Positions 55,558-64,000 of a stretch of 64,000 nucleotides of DNA are shown here, piece after piece; positions within the stretch are counted from its first letter, which is position 1, and each line of letters starts with the position of its first letter. Source of the DNA: Anaerolineales bacterium UBA6055 (GTDB lineage Bacteria > Chloroflexota > Anaerolineae > Aggregatilineales > Phototrophicaceae); assembly GCA_002428985.1 (NCBI GenBank), contig DIYL01000026.1, positions 62,001 to 126,000 on the forward strand, read 5' to 3'. Both the position numbers and the translations under genes were made by a program. The notes beneath the pieces were generated by a model. The model saw only the letters and a program-made list of their open reading frames with translations, searched no databases and was not told the DNA's origin.

Positions 55558-56493
55558 ATGAATCCTATGCTACGTCAATCTCTGCTCTACTTATCCACTG
55601 CCGATTGGGCGCGTAATATCGCCTCAAATTGGTTTCTCGCAAAACGTGTCGCTCGTCGTTTTGTCGCCGGGGAAACCATCGCCGAAGCCGTAGAAGCGAC
55701 CCAACGCCTAAATAACAACGGTATCCTTGTCACACTCGACTATCTAGGCGAAAGTATCGATTCCGAAGCAGATGCCAAAGAGGTTGTCAGCACCTATCAA
55801 CAACTGCTTGATGCCATCAACGAAAACAGCCTACAAGCCAGTGTTTCCGTCAAACCAACCCATCTAGGCTTAGACATTAGCGAAGAGCTGTGTATGCTTA
55901 ACCTGCGCCATATCTTGACCACAGCCAAAGCCCACAATATTCAAATCACAATTGATATGGAGAGCACCAAGTACACCGATGTTACTATTCGCATGTATCG
56001 CACCCTGCGCGACGAGTACGATTTTGATAACGTTGGCACTGTGATTCAAGCCTATTTACGCCGTAGCGAGGACGATATGCATGAACTCACCCGCGAACAT
56101 AGCCACATCCGAATTTGTAAAGGTGCATACCTCGAACCGCCAGAATTAGCATTTCCTGAGAAAATGGATGTGGACAGCAATTATGTCAAATTAACTGAGG
56201 AATATTTGTCCGATGATGACCAATCATATCTGTGCATCGCGACCCACGATGAAAATATGATTACGCAAACGAAACAAATCATCAGACAACACAATATCCC
56301 ACAAGATCGCTACGAATTCCAAATGCTTTACGGGGTTCGTTCCGACCGCCAACAGGAAATCGCATCTGAAGGCGAAAAAATGCGCGTATATGTGCCCTTC
56401 GGTGAAGCATGGTATCCCTATTTCATCCGTCGCCTCGCCGAACGTCCTGCTAATCTCTGGTTCTTTGCCAAAAACCTCTTCACCACCGCATAA
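55558..56493 (+). CDS. Proline dehydrogenase
   Basis: 311 residues from ATG 55558 (an upstream frame to 55459 encodes an unlikely hydrophobic Cys/Tyr-rich extension). FAD TIM barrel: LVTLDYLGESIDS, SVKPTHLGLDIS, ITIDMESTKYTDVTI, VIQAYLRRSEDD, RICKGAYLEPPELAF, then ATHDENMI, FQMLYGVRSD, VYVPFGEAWYPYFIRRLAERP. Oxidises proline to pyrroline-5-carboxylate and passes electrons to the quinone pool. Single-function enzyme, not fused to the P5C dehydrogenase. Divergent from atpA. Confidence 0.93.
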   Translation: MNPMLRQSLLYLSTADWARNIASNWFLAKRVARRFVAGETIAEAVEATQRLNNNGILVTLDYLGESIDSEADAKEVVSTYQQLLDAINENSLQASVSVKPTHLGLDISEELCMLNLRHILTTAKAHNIQITIDMESTKYTDVTIRMYRTLRDEYDFDNVGTVIQAYLRRSEDDMHELTREHSHIRICKGAYLEPPELAFPEKMDVDSNYVKLTEEYLSDDDQSYLCIATHDENMITQTKQIIRQHNIPQDRYEFQMLYGVRSDRQQEIASEGEKMRVYVPFGEAWYPYFIRRLAERPANLWFFAKNLFTTA

Positions 56494-56538
56494 GCCAAAA
56501 ATCACCATTACAGACCCAATTACCGAATACAGACACCT

Positions 56539-56570
56539 CCCCTCTCCCGCGCAGCAAACTGGGAGAGGGG
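56539..56570. repeat. GC-rich hairpin after proline dehydrogenase
   Basis: CCCCTCTCCC and GGGAGAGGGG, ten-base arms around 12 bases, followed by TCGGGGGTGAGGG. It resembles widely dispersed palindromic intergenic elements and could also end transcription, but no T-run is present. Confidence 0.55.
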
Positions 56571-56634
56571 TCGGGGGTGAGGGCAAAATCTGCTATAATC
56601 TTTTAATCTTACTCAACGCACAAACAAAATTCGC

Positions 56635-57946
56635 ATGTCAAAAATCTTTATTTCATATCGCCGTACCGACAGCCAATATGTAACCGATAGTCTCTACGAT
56701 CACATGATTAACCATTTTGGAGAAGACAATGTCTTCCTAGATGTCAGCAGTATTCCGTTTGGTGTGGATTTCCGCGAATATCTGCGCAACCAAATTGCCG
56801 ACCACGACGTGATTCTCGTCATTATCGGGCAAGAGTGGGCAAATATTATGCAAGAGCGTGCCGGACAAGCCAATGATTTTGTCCGCATTGAAATTGAAAA
56901 TGCCCTCGCCATGAACAAGTTATTGATTCCCGTTGTGGTCAAAAACGCGCAAATGCCGGATTTTAGCAAACTACCCGCCAGCATTTCAGATTTACAGTGG
57001 CGTAATTCTGCCATCATCCGTCACCAACCAGACCTAAAAAGTGACTGCCAACGCCTCGCTGATGGCATCAAACAATATCTCGAATCCCAGCAAAAGCCTG
57101 CAAATACGATGCCTATAGCTCCCACTAACTCCCCTGCCATTGTAGGGGCTGGGCTTACCCTGTCCGAGACTGACAAGAATTCAGAGGTGAAGGCAAAACC
57201 AACATCCGACTCCATCCTACCAGCCCCACTTGTATGGATCGAAATTCCCGACAAAGACTACAGCATCGCCAAATATCCTGTGACTAACGCACAATTCCGC
57301 AAATTCATTGAGGCTGATGGCTATAAAACGGATAAGTAGTGGACGAAAGAAGGCTGGAAATATCGAAAAAACAAAAGATGGAATACACCCCCTTTTTTGG
57401 ACAGATAGTTAAGTGGAATAGTGATAATCAACCTGTAGTCGGTGTGTCATGGTTTGAAGCCGTTGCCTTTTGTCTATGATAAGTAACTTAGAAGGCAAAA
57501 AGGTTATTTTGCCCACCGGAGATCAATGGCAATACTGCGCACAGGGTAATGATAGTAGAACTTATCCCTGGGGTAATGATTGGGATTGTCAACGGTGTAA
57601 TAATTCTGTAAAACCATGTGATAGTGATGTAACAACATCTGCAACTAAATACCAAGACAAAGGTGCTAGTGCGTTTGGTGTCGTCGATATGGCGGGCAAC
57701 GTATGGGAATGGTGTCTAACAGATTATGACAACATGACAAACAATGTAGAATTATATTCTAATAGACGCGTGTTACGTGGTGGTTCTTGGCACAACACCA
57801 ATCAAGTCTTTCGCACCTCTTATCAATGGTGGGAGTACCCTCACTGCCGATACACCACGTGTTATCCACTTCAATTAAGCATTCTAAATAGGGTAAGTCT
57901 TTACTATATTTTCATAACAGTCATATCTTATCTCGTAGGACTATGA
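56635..57946 (+). pseudogene. Decayed TIR domain--formylglycine-generating-enzyme-like protein
   Basis: Residues 1-145 are a TIR domain: KIFISYRRTDS (box 1), DNVFLDVSSIPFGVDFREYL, then DVILVIIGQEW and FVRIEIENALAMN with the Glu of the catalytic region. After a linker begins an FGE/SUMF1 (C-type-lectin-like) domain, IAKYPVTNAQFRKFIEADGY. It is broken by TAG at 57337, where TGG is expected, and by frameshifts near 57400 (NQPVVGVSWFEAVAFC resumes in another frame) and near 57470. The third frame carries VILPTGDQWQYCAQGND, YPWGNDWD, AGNVWEWCLTDY and RRVLRGGSW. TIR-FGE fusions are known bacterial signalling or defence proteins. This one cannot give a full product. Confidence 0.85.
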
Positions 57947-58076
57947 ACTGTCACAGCCGTTGCAAGCATTCAACTCCACTGTTCCATCAAACCACGACCC
58001 TATACTCACCTTTTGCATCTCAATCTATGCTACCCTATCCACACTGTGCATCTTAATAAGCAAATCATACAAACCT
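57947..58076. other. Gene-free lead-in to the repeat block
   Basis: The FGE-like reading ends at 57946. The following bases up to the first long repeat show no gene; together with the repeats they form a 480-bp non-coding interval before proC. Confidence 0.4.
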
Positions 58077-58277
58077 TGTAGGGAGCATACCCGCGTATCG
58101 CTCCGTCAAAGAGTTGAAGCCAGTAAATTTGCCGAAAGAGCATGCATCCATCTGTAATTAGTTGGATATGATTCCGAATTACAGAAGCCATCTGTAGGGA
58201 GTGCATCTGCTTGTCGCTCCGTGAAGGCAAGGCAATCGTCCGGGGGTAAATTTCTTGCCGAAAAAATAATCCATCTG
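58077..58277. repeat. Two imperfect direct repeats of about 80 bp
   Basis: Copy A (58077-58154) and copy B (58193-58277) both start TGTAGGGAG, share TCGCTCCGT, GTAAATTT and GCCGAAA, and end CCATCTG. Between them CTGTAATT (58152-58159) and AATTACAG (58177-58184) form an inverted repeat. Probably a dispersed non-coding repeat. Confidence 0.6.
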
Positions 58278-58420
58278 GCAACAAAATCGGCAACAACCAC
58301 CCTATTTGGCAATAAAACAGTCATTTCCGGCAACAACAACCATCAACTCGGCAACAAAATGAGCAAGTCCGGCAATAAAACGGCAAAACAATATTGTCAT
58401 CACAGCCAGCGGCAACAAAT
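58277..58420 (+). repeat. Helically phased GGCAA(C/T)AA repeats
   Basis: GGCAACAA or close variants start at 58277, 58289, 58308, 58329, 58350, 58371, 58382 and 58411. Four are exactly 21 bp apart, the others near 11 or 19-29. They end about ten bases before the proC stop. The 21-bp unit reads as a heptapeptide with GNK in one frame, but no ribosome site supports a gene. Confidence 0.65.
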
Positions 58421-58430
58421 CAACGGTCAA

Positions 58431-59258
58431 TTACTTTTTGTCATCACCGCCCAATGCTTGCGACCGTTCATACGCAGCCCAAATACCTTCCGATAACACT
58501 GTCCGCAGACCACCCTTCTCCATCTGATGTAATGCAGCCGCAGTTGTACCACCAGGGCTCGTTACCTGATTACGCAACTGTGCCGGATGCAAACCGGAAT
58601 TCTGCGCGTACAGGACCGAACCAAGTAGGGTCTGTGTCACCAGTTTCTCAGCATCACGTCGTGAGAAACCCATATGCACACCCGCATCAATCATTGCTTC
58701 CATAAACATGAACACATACGCAGGCCCTGACCCACTCAACGCCGTCGCCATATCGAGGAAACGTTCGTCACCGACACGAATCTGCTCACCGAGCGCACCC
58801 AGTAGCAATTCTGCCTGTTTCGCCTGCTCATCCTCGACATCATTGGTCGATGTCCATACAGTAATCCCTTGCCCAATTTGCGCTGGCGTATTCGGCATCG
58901 AGCGCACAACCCGTGCATTCAGTAAGCTACTCGAAATCGCCTTTAACGTGACACCAGCTGCTATGCTGACAATCAAGCGCACACCATCAACCCGTCCGCG
59001 CAATTCCGGTAACACCTTATCCATAACCTGTGGTTTGACCGATAACACCAAAACCTCAGCCTTCTGCACGGCTGCCGCATTACTCGTCGTATAGTTAATC
59101 CCATACGCCTTTTTCAACTCTTTCAAACGGGCTTCATGTGGATCCGCTGCTGTTATCTGTTCCGGCTTCACCAATTTCTGGCTTAATACCCCTTTAATCA
59201 TGGCTTCACCCATGACCCCTGCTCCAATAAACGCGATCGTCTCACCATTAAATGCCAT
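58431..59258 (-). CDS. proC: Pyrroline-5-carboxylate reductase
   Basis: 275 residues from ATG 59258, which has AGGGG at seven bases; the frame reaching 59291 overlaps the previous gene's stop. Rossmann NADPH site IAFIGAGVMGEAMIKG, then SVKPQVMDKVL, and the proC signature region ALSGSGPAYVFMFMEAMIDA, then VTSPGGTTAAALHQME. Last step of proline synthesis, making proline from P5C. Ten bases after the GNAT gene, same strand. Confidence 0.95.
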   Translation of the reverse strand: MAFNGETIAFIGAGVMGEAMIKGVLSQKLVKPEQITAADPHEARLKELKKAYGINYTTSNAAAVQKAEVLVLSVKPQVMDKVLPELRGRVDGVRLIVSIAAGVTLKAISSSLLNARVVRSMPNTPAQIGQGITVWTSTNDVEDEQAKQAELLLGALGEQIRVGDERFLDMATALSGSGPAYVFMFMEAMIDAGVHMGFSRRDAEKLVTQTLLGSVLYAQNSGLHPAQLRNQVTSPGGTTAAALHQMEKGGLRTVLSEGIWAAYERSQALGGDDKK

Positions 59259-59268
59259 AGCTCTGCCC

Positions 59269-60153
59269 CTAATTCTGTCTGTAATCATCATCGGAATGAT
59301 GGCTTAATAAGTAAAAAGTACGGCTCTTGCCCTGATAATCCCCACGCACAAAATCTGTCACCATATAACCGCCTCTAAACATCTTAACAAAGACCTCACG
59401 CCCATGGTCACGCCAAGCCTGTGCTAAATCAGAGTCTGTTCGATTAATCTCGCGGAAATTAGGTGGAATTTCAATCAAAGCAAATGTCGAATCAGGTACA
59501 TCAGTCATTTGACGAGGTTTCAGGAAATCTCCGGAGGCATCAGCCCGATTGACAATTGGCGCATTCACATCAAAATACTGTTGCAATGACAGCTTACTCG
59601 CACCGTTTTTAGCCCGTTCTTTTACCCGCTGGTGCGTTACCCACCACTCCACAACCAGGCGATCGGCTTGTAAGCTTGGTAAATCTGTCTCGCCGAAGTA
59701 ATCAACCTTGTATTCTTGCACTACGCCACCCAACTTATGAATATTGAGATAGGCATTTGGTGCAAGCATCGGGTCAAATGTCCATGTCACAAGCCGAATT
59801 GCCTGCTTTAATGCGACATCTCGTTGTGTCATTTTCAGACGGTATCCGATATTCTGCCCACGATATTCTGGCAACACAACCATACGCTTAGACATAATCA
59901 ATAGATTCGCCATCGCCGGACGCGCATCAACACTTTCATAGTCTATATCTGTACCAATAAACCCCATGACAAAACCAATCATTGTTTCGCCGTCATATGC
60001 CCCCAGTACATGCCCACCATGATTCGCCAGCGAATGCAACATATGCATGGGGACAAGCGCATCGCCACTATTTCCCCAGTAAATTGTTTGCAAATCGACA
60101 GCTTGGTTAAATTCAGTTACCGTTCGCAATCGTCGAATAACAATCTCACTCAT
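59269..60153 (-). CDS. GNAT-family N-acetyltransferase
   Basis: 294 residues from ATG 60153 with AAAGGA at seven bases. GNAT acetyl-CoA site visible as MVVLPEYRGQNIGYRLKMTQ, after the strand GAYDGETMIGFVMGF. The 130-residue C-terminal extension (LQQYFDVNAP, then FALIEIPPNFREIN) is outside the core fold; the acceptor is unknown. Possibly co-transcribed with proC and the epimerase. Confidence 0.8.
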   Translation of the reverse strand: MSEIVIRRLRTVTEFNQAVDLQTIYWGNSGDALVPMHMLHSLANHGGHVLGAYDGETMIGFVMGFIGTDIDYESVDARPAMANLLIMSKRMVVLPEYRGQNIGYRLKMTQRDVALKQAIRLVTWTFDPMLAPNAYLNIHKLGGVVQEYKVDYFGETDLPSLQADRLVVEWWVTHQRVKERAKNGASKLSLQQYFDVNAPIVNRADASGDFLKPRQMTDVPDSTFALIEIPPNFREINRTDSDLAQAWRDHGREVFVKMFRGGYMVTDFVRGDYQGKSRTFYLLSHHSDDDYRQN

Positions 60154-60168
60154 CAAAAATCCTTTAGG

Positions 60169-61128
60169 TTATACGGGGCGCGGTCTCCGTCGGAATGTAT
60201 CACGCAATAAACTAAGAAAATGTCGTCGCTGTGGTAAATAAGTCAGTAACGTTTCTTCAAATCGCTTGGGGTGAAAGCCAAAACTCTCATATGTATTCCC
60301 AAGTGGTGCAGTACGATTTGAAGCAAGAATATCAAGCCACTGACTAGTCATCAATGATCGTGGCAAGATCCGACTATATACAACTGTTATCCAACGTAGT
60401 GCATACGGTGGTACTGAAATAATCACCCGTTGCATCCCCGTGACTCGCATAATTGTAAATAACATATCCTGTGTGGTTGTATATTCAGGACCGCCAATCT
60501 CTACCGTCTGGTCAACTAAATCAATGAGCCTTAAGCTTCTGTACAATGCCTCAACAAGATCATCAATATAAATTGGGTGTAAAACCACCTCACCGATACC
60601 AGGCATTAAGAAGAATAGCGGATTCACCCGCATCATGCTGGCAATGTGATTAATAAACGCATCATCTTCACCGAATACAATACCACTACGGATAATTGTA
60701 TATGCGACCCCGCTATTGCGTACAACCTCTTCTACTTGTCCTTTAATACGATGTAGCGTGTATGCAGACGACGGTGTCGCTCCCAGCTGGCTGAGTGTAA
60801 TAATACGTCCCACGCGAGCAGAACGAGCAACAGCAACTAGTTGGCGCGTACCAGATACTTCAACCCGCTCTAGGTCACGTCGTCTACCCCACCATAAAGC
60901 ACTTTCAAGATGTACAACGACATGCACTCCCGTTACAGCACGAAAAAAAGCTTCCTCGTCAAGTACAGTGCCAATCACAATTTCTGGTGCATGTGGATGA
61001 TCTTCATCCCACGGAACACGACGTGCAAGACGTTCGGTTAATAAACAACGTGATGGAATTTTCTCATCCATCAATCGCTGTACAAAATGCCGTCCAACCA
61101 GACCTGTTGCCCCTGTAATCAGTATCAT
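60169..61128 (-). CDS. NAD(P)-dependent epimerase/dehydratase-like (SDR/NmrA) protein
   Basis: 319 residues. Starts MILITGATGLVGRHFVQRL, the G-x-x-G-x-x-G nucleotide site. VVHLESALWWGRRRDLERVE and SYTLHRIKGQVEEVVRNSGV resemble extended atypical SDRs; the catalytic Y-x-x-x-K reads Y-T-L-H-R, so dehydrogenase chemistry is doubtful. May bind NAD(P) as a sensor or quinone-complex assembly factor. First gene of a run with GNAT and proC. Confidence 0.8.
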   Translation of the reverse strand: MILITGATGLVGRHFVQRLMDEKIPSRCLLTERLARRVPWDEDHPHAPEIVIGTVLDEEAFFRAVTGVHVVVHLESALWWGRRRDLERVEVSGTRQLVAVARSARVGRIITLSQLGATPSSAYTLHRIKGQVEEVVRNSGVAYTIIRSGIVFGEDDAFINHIASMMRVNPLFFLMPGIGEVVLHPIYIDDLVEALYRSLRLIDLVDQTVEIGGPEYTTTQDMLFTIMRVTGMQRVIISVPPYALRWITVVYSRILPRSLMTSQWLDILASNRTAPLGNTYESFGFHPKRFEETLLTYLPQRRHFLSLLRDTFRRRPRPV

Positions 61129-61339
61129 AGAATGATAACCAAATCCACTTATCTATAAATTCCAACGTATGATATAGTATGCTGCGTGCATCCATAAAAT
61201 AAGATGCAAGACAGCCATTATAAAAATGGAAGTGCTACCTGTAAAGCAACGGAAAATGGAATACGGGGTTATTACTGGTAATATACGCTAATCATTACAT
61301 CTAAACTTTTCATCCTAAGAGACAAAATGGGAGGAATCC

Positions 61340-62590
61340 TTGGAGACTAAGCGAGTTGTTGTGACTGGTATGGGTATCGTCTGCCCATCGGGAAACACAG
61401 TTGAAGAAGCATGGAAAAACATTGCGGCAGGGGTCAATGGTATTGATTACATTACCCTATATGATCGCTCAATCACACAAAATCAATTAGCGGGAGAAGT
61501 CAAAGACTTTGACGCAAATGCATTGCTTGGACGTAAAGAAGCACGTCGCCTAGACCGTGTAACACAACTGACGATTGTTGCGGCAAGAGAAGCAATGGAA
61601 AACAGTGGTTTAGAAGTCAACGAAGACAATCAATATGAAATTGGTTGTATTGTTGGCACCGGGATAGGAGGTATTGGTTCATTTGCTGAAGCACAACAAG
61701 GTCTTGATGCAAAAGGTCATCGGGGTGTTAGCCCACTAGCGATTCCTAAAATCCTAACTGACTCGACATCTGGTAAAGTGTCAATGACATTTGGTTTACG
61801 AGGACCAAATCACTGCATTGTGACAGCATGTGCTACAGGTAATAATTGTATTGGTGAAGCCATGCATATTATCAAACGTGGCGATGCAAAGGCAATGTTA
61901 GCAGGCTCGTCAGAAGCATCTATTGTACCAATCTGCGTTGCAGGTTTTAACAACATGACAGCACTCAGTCGAAATGATAATCCAACCACAGCATCCCGCC
62001 CATTTGATGTAAATCGTGATGGGTTTGTACCAGGTGAAGGTTCAGCAATGCTTGTGTTAGAAGACCTCGACCATGCGCTTGAACGTGGTGCTAACATCAT
62101 TGCAGAATTAGTTGGCTATGGTCATACATCAGATGCTTACCACATCACTGCCCCTATGGAAACCGGAGAAGGTGCGGCAAAAGCAGTAGAATTTGCTCTG
62201 CGTAGCGCAAACCTCCAACCAGAAGATATTGATTACATCAATGCTCATGGTACAAGTACACCGCTTAATGATTCAGCAGAGACAAACGCTATTAAACGTG
62301 CCCTTGGTGAAGTTGCATACAATATTCCAATCAGTTCAACGAAGTCAATGACAGGACATCTCTTAGGCGCAGGTGCGACTGTTGAGGCAATATTTAGTAT
62401 CATGTCAATTCGAAACAATTTTGTTCCACCAACTATCCATCTTGTGGATCAAGATCCTGCATGTGATTTAAACTATACGCCGAACGTTGGTGTTGATCGT
62501 GAAATCCGCTATGCAATGTCCAATTCATTCGGCTTTGGTGGTCACAATGCTGTTGTAATATTCGGTGAATACACCAATGGCAATGCGTAA
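61340..62590 (+). CDS. fabF: Beta-ketoacyl-ACP synthase II
   Basis: 416 residues starting at TTG 61340, chosen because GGGAGGA lies five bases upstream and the protein begins ETKRVVVTGMGIVCPSGN as FabF should; no in-frame ATG nearby. Catalytic triad Cys in VTACATGNNCIGEA, His in NAHGTSTPLNDSAET and His in KSMTGHLLGAGATVEA. Elongates acyl-ACP. Overlaps fabH. Confidence 0.95.
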   Translation: METKRVVVTGMGIVCPSGNTVEEAWKNIAAGVNGIDYITLYDRSITQNQLAGEVKDFDANALLGRKEARRLDRVTQLTIVAAREAMENSGLEVNEDNQYEIGCIVGTGIGGIGSFAEAQQGLDAKGHRGVSPLAIPKILTDSTSGKVSMTFGLRGPNHCIVTACATGNNCIGEAMHIIKRGDAKAMLAGSSEASIVPICVAGFNNMTALSRNDNPTTASRPFDVNRDGFVPGEGSAMLVLEDLDHALERGANIIAELVGYGHTSDAYHITAPMETGEGAAKAVEFALRSANLQPEDIDYINAHGTSTPLNDSAETNAIKRALGEVAYNIPISSTKSMTGHLLGAGATVEAIFSIMSIRNNFVPPTIHLVDQDPACDLNYTPNVGVDREIRYAMSNSFGFGGHNAVVIFGEYTNGNA

Positions 62591-63806
62591 TCCCAAAACT
62601 GAACCTGAATATCCAATTGCCTCCCCAACTTATGCACATGTTGTTGGTTGGGGTATGGCTGTACCAGAAAATGTCATGACCAATGATGATATTTCGGCGT
62701 TTGTGGAAACTAATGATGAGTGGATTGTAGCAAGAACAGGTATTAAAGAGCGACGCATAGCAAGCGAAGATGAATCAACAGCAACACTTGCATACAAAGC
62801 TGCTCAACGCGCACTGGAAATCGCGGACATCTTACCTATCGATCTTGATCTTATCGTTGTTGCGACCTCTACACCAGAAAATATCTTCCCAAGTACAGCA
62901 AGTCTGGTACAAGATTGGCTCAATGCAAGCCATGCTGGCGCATTTGACTTAAGTGCAGCCTGTTCAGGTTTTGTATATGCCCTAAATATGGCTGCAGACT
63001 CGATTCGTGCAGGTAGTATCACAACAGCATTAGTCATCGGGTCTGAAACTATGAGCCGTATTCTTGACTGGCAAGATCGGAGCACTTGCATTCTATTTGG
63101 AGATGGTGCAGGCGCAGTCGTCTTGCAAGCGAGTAAAGTTGAAGGTGGCGTGCTATCTAGTGTGCTGCGGTCTGATGGTGCAGGATGCGATCTGTTGGCT
63201 ATTCCAAGTGTTGGAAGCATAGATGCAGACGAATCGCGCGCTGGCTCTAACGGCCACCAGCTATTCAAAATGTACATGGTAGGTAGTGAAGTCTTTAAAT
63301 TTGCTACCCGCGTCGTTAATGACAGTATTGACCAAGCCACGAAACTAGCAGGACTAGACGTTAGCGATATTGACCTTGTCATCCCGCATCAAGCAAATTA
63401 TCGTATCTTGCAGTCTGCTGCACGAAAGCTCAAAATTGACATTAATAAGTTTATGAGCAATGTTGATCGGTACGGAAACACATCTGCTGCATCAATTCCA
63501 ATTGCCCTATGTGAGGCGATTGAACAGAAGCGAATACATGATAAAGATCATATTGCCCTCGTGGGATTTGGTGGTGGTTTGACATGGGCCTCGATGATTA
63601 TTCAGTGGGGTATTCCTGAGCCTAGCCAACAACAAAGCTCTCTAATCAATCGACAACGACGCAACATTCTCTACTATACAGCAAAATGGCGTTCACGTTC
63701 GAGACGTTGGCGACGTAGAGTTAATAAAACCATGGAATATTTACGTCCAAAACGTGGACGTGTTCCACGACTGCTTCGTAAAGTTGATGAAGACGACCGA
63801 CTATAA
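62577..63806 (+). CDS. fabH: Beta-ketoacyl-ACP synthase III with a basic C-terminal tail
   Basis: 409 residues from ATG 62577 (GGTGA upstream), overlapping fabF by 14 bp. Catalytic Cys129 (DLSAACSGFVYAL), His271 (VIPHQANYRIL) and Asn301 (YGNTSAAS). Starts fatty acid chains from acyl-CoA and malonyl-ACP. The thiolase fold ends at about residue 345 (WGIPEP). The remaining about 65 residues are strongly basic (WRSRSRRWRRRVNK, RPKRGRVPRLLRK), beyond the usual FabH length of about 320-340. Confidence 0.92.
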   Translation: MAMRNPKTEPEYPIASPTYAHVVGWGMAVPENVMTNDDISAFVETNDEWIVARTGIKERRIASEDESTATLAYKAAQRALEIADILPIDLDLIVVATSTPENIFPSTASLVQDWLNASHAGAFDLSAACSGFVYALNMAADSIRAGSITTALVIGSETMSRILDWQDRSTCILFGDGAGAVVLQASKVEGGVLSSVLRSDGAGCDLLAIPSVGSIDADESRAGSNGHQLFKMYMVGSEVFKFATRVVNDSIDQATKLAGLDVSDIDLVIPHQANYRILQSAARKLKIDINKFMSNVDRYGNTSAASIPIALCEAIEQKRIHDKDHIALVGFGGGLTWASMIIQWGIPEPSQQQSSLINRQRRNILYYTAKWRSRSRRWRRRVNKTMEYLRPKRGRVPRLLRKVDEDDRL

Positions 63807-63812
63807 ACCAAT

Positions 63813-63836
63813 GCCCGATAGATCATCGGGCTTTTT
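63813..63836 (+). terminator. Terminator after fabH
   Basis: GCCCGAT-AGATC-ATCGGGC followed by TTTTT, just after the fabH stop. It overlaps the last codons of the convergent panC-like gene. Confidence 0.85.
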
Positions 63837-64000
63837 CATCCACACCTAAGACAGCTGTTACACCGTCACGTGTGTTTAACGATAATGGCAATATGCAATT
63901 ATCGAGCAAGCGAGGTTTTCCGATTTGAACAGCAAGCGAAAATAACATAGGGTCTTCAGTTGGCATATCTAAATCATACAAAGTAATCGGATCAGACAGC
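63823..64000 (-). CDS. panC: Pantothenate synthetase, C-terminal part (5' end outside window)
   Basis: 59 codons read on the minus strand from the right edge: LSDPITLYDLDMP, then MLFSLAVQIGKPRLLDNCIL, and a stop at 63823. The A-V-x-I-G-K-x-R-L-x-D-N segment is the conserved end of PanC (pantoate--beta-alanine ligase), which makes pantothenate from pantoate and beta-alanine with ATP. The catalytic domain lies outside, so the call rests on this segment alone. Confidence 0.7.
   Translation of the reverse strand, partial: LSDPITLYDLDMPTEDPMLFSLAVQIGKPRLLDNCILPLSLNTRDGVTAVLGVDEKAR

Noticed and set aside
58277..58420. Right end of a second Tn7-like element beside proC
   Set aside because: The GGCAACAA words point the wrong way for an element lying to the left, no TGT/ACA terminus is clear and no tns genes are near. 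Kept only as an unexplained repeat.
58221..58496. 91-codon + strand frame with repeated GNK peptides
   Set aside because: It overlaps the proC 3' end, has no convincing ribosome site, and its repeats follow from the 21-bp DNA repeat.

Overview
The window is bacterial chromosome of moderate to low GC, most likely from a Chloroflexota (Anaerolineae-like) organism. The lineage call is an inference. It rests on the mix of large WD40/STAND regulators, a BTAD-type regulator, Rex, a GbsR-like regulator, SelB and an F1 ATP synthase cluster, not on any marker I could search.

Two halves differ in character. Positions 1 to about 24,340 are an AT-rich accessory region with long gene-poor gaps. It holds a truncated WD40 protein, an orphan membrane protein, a LuxR-HTH STAND regulator and two small secreted proteins. 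A large protein follows with an eCIS-effector-like N-terminal motif, a caspase-like His/Cys pair and an SH3-like end. Then come a second WD40 protein, a broken IS630 transposase and a beheaded PPOX gene. The region ends in a Tn7-like transposon: tnsA, tnsB, tnsC and a large tniQ/tnsD, all on the + strand. Its right end is three 21-bp-phased TnsB-type sites that stop 13 nt from the gyrB stop codon, which implies gyrB 3' end targeting. No CRISPR array or Cas gene is present. Candidate cargo upstream of tnsA is a GIY-YIG protein, a CoaB-like/class II aldolase fusion, a membrane protein and a ribbon-helix-helix protein.

Positions 24,354 to 64,000 are dense housekeeping chromosome. They carry gyrB, tRNA-Arg(TCT), a BTAD regulator, an acyl-CoA ligase, a thioesterase, a double-DsbA protein and the his operon hisH-A-F-I-E. 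The his operon is preceded by a His-rich leader peptide and a terminator (attenuator). Next are a sensor kinase, mutL, a Ser/Thr kinase, dgt, selB with a coiled-coil partner, a GbsR-like regulator, rex, mreB and the F1 genes atpA-G-D-C, in which the gamma subunit carries an extra helix-hairpin-helix domain. Then follow proline dehydrogenase, a decayed TIR-FGE gene, repeats, proC, a GNAT, an epimerase, fabF-fabH and the end of panC.

Genes are tightly packed in this half, and three convergent pairs share a 4-bp palindromic stop. Proline breakdown (proline dehydrogenase) and synthesis (proC) are near neighbours, and fatty acid genes appear in two places. A Rex-like operator overlaps the atpA promoter, suggesting NADH/NAD+ control of ATP synthase.
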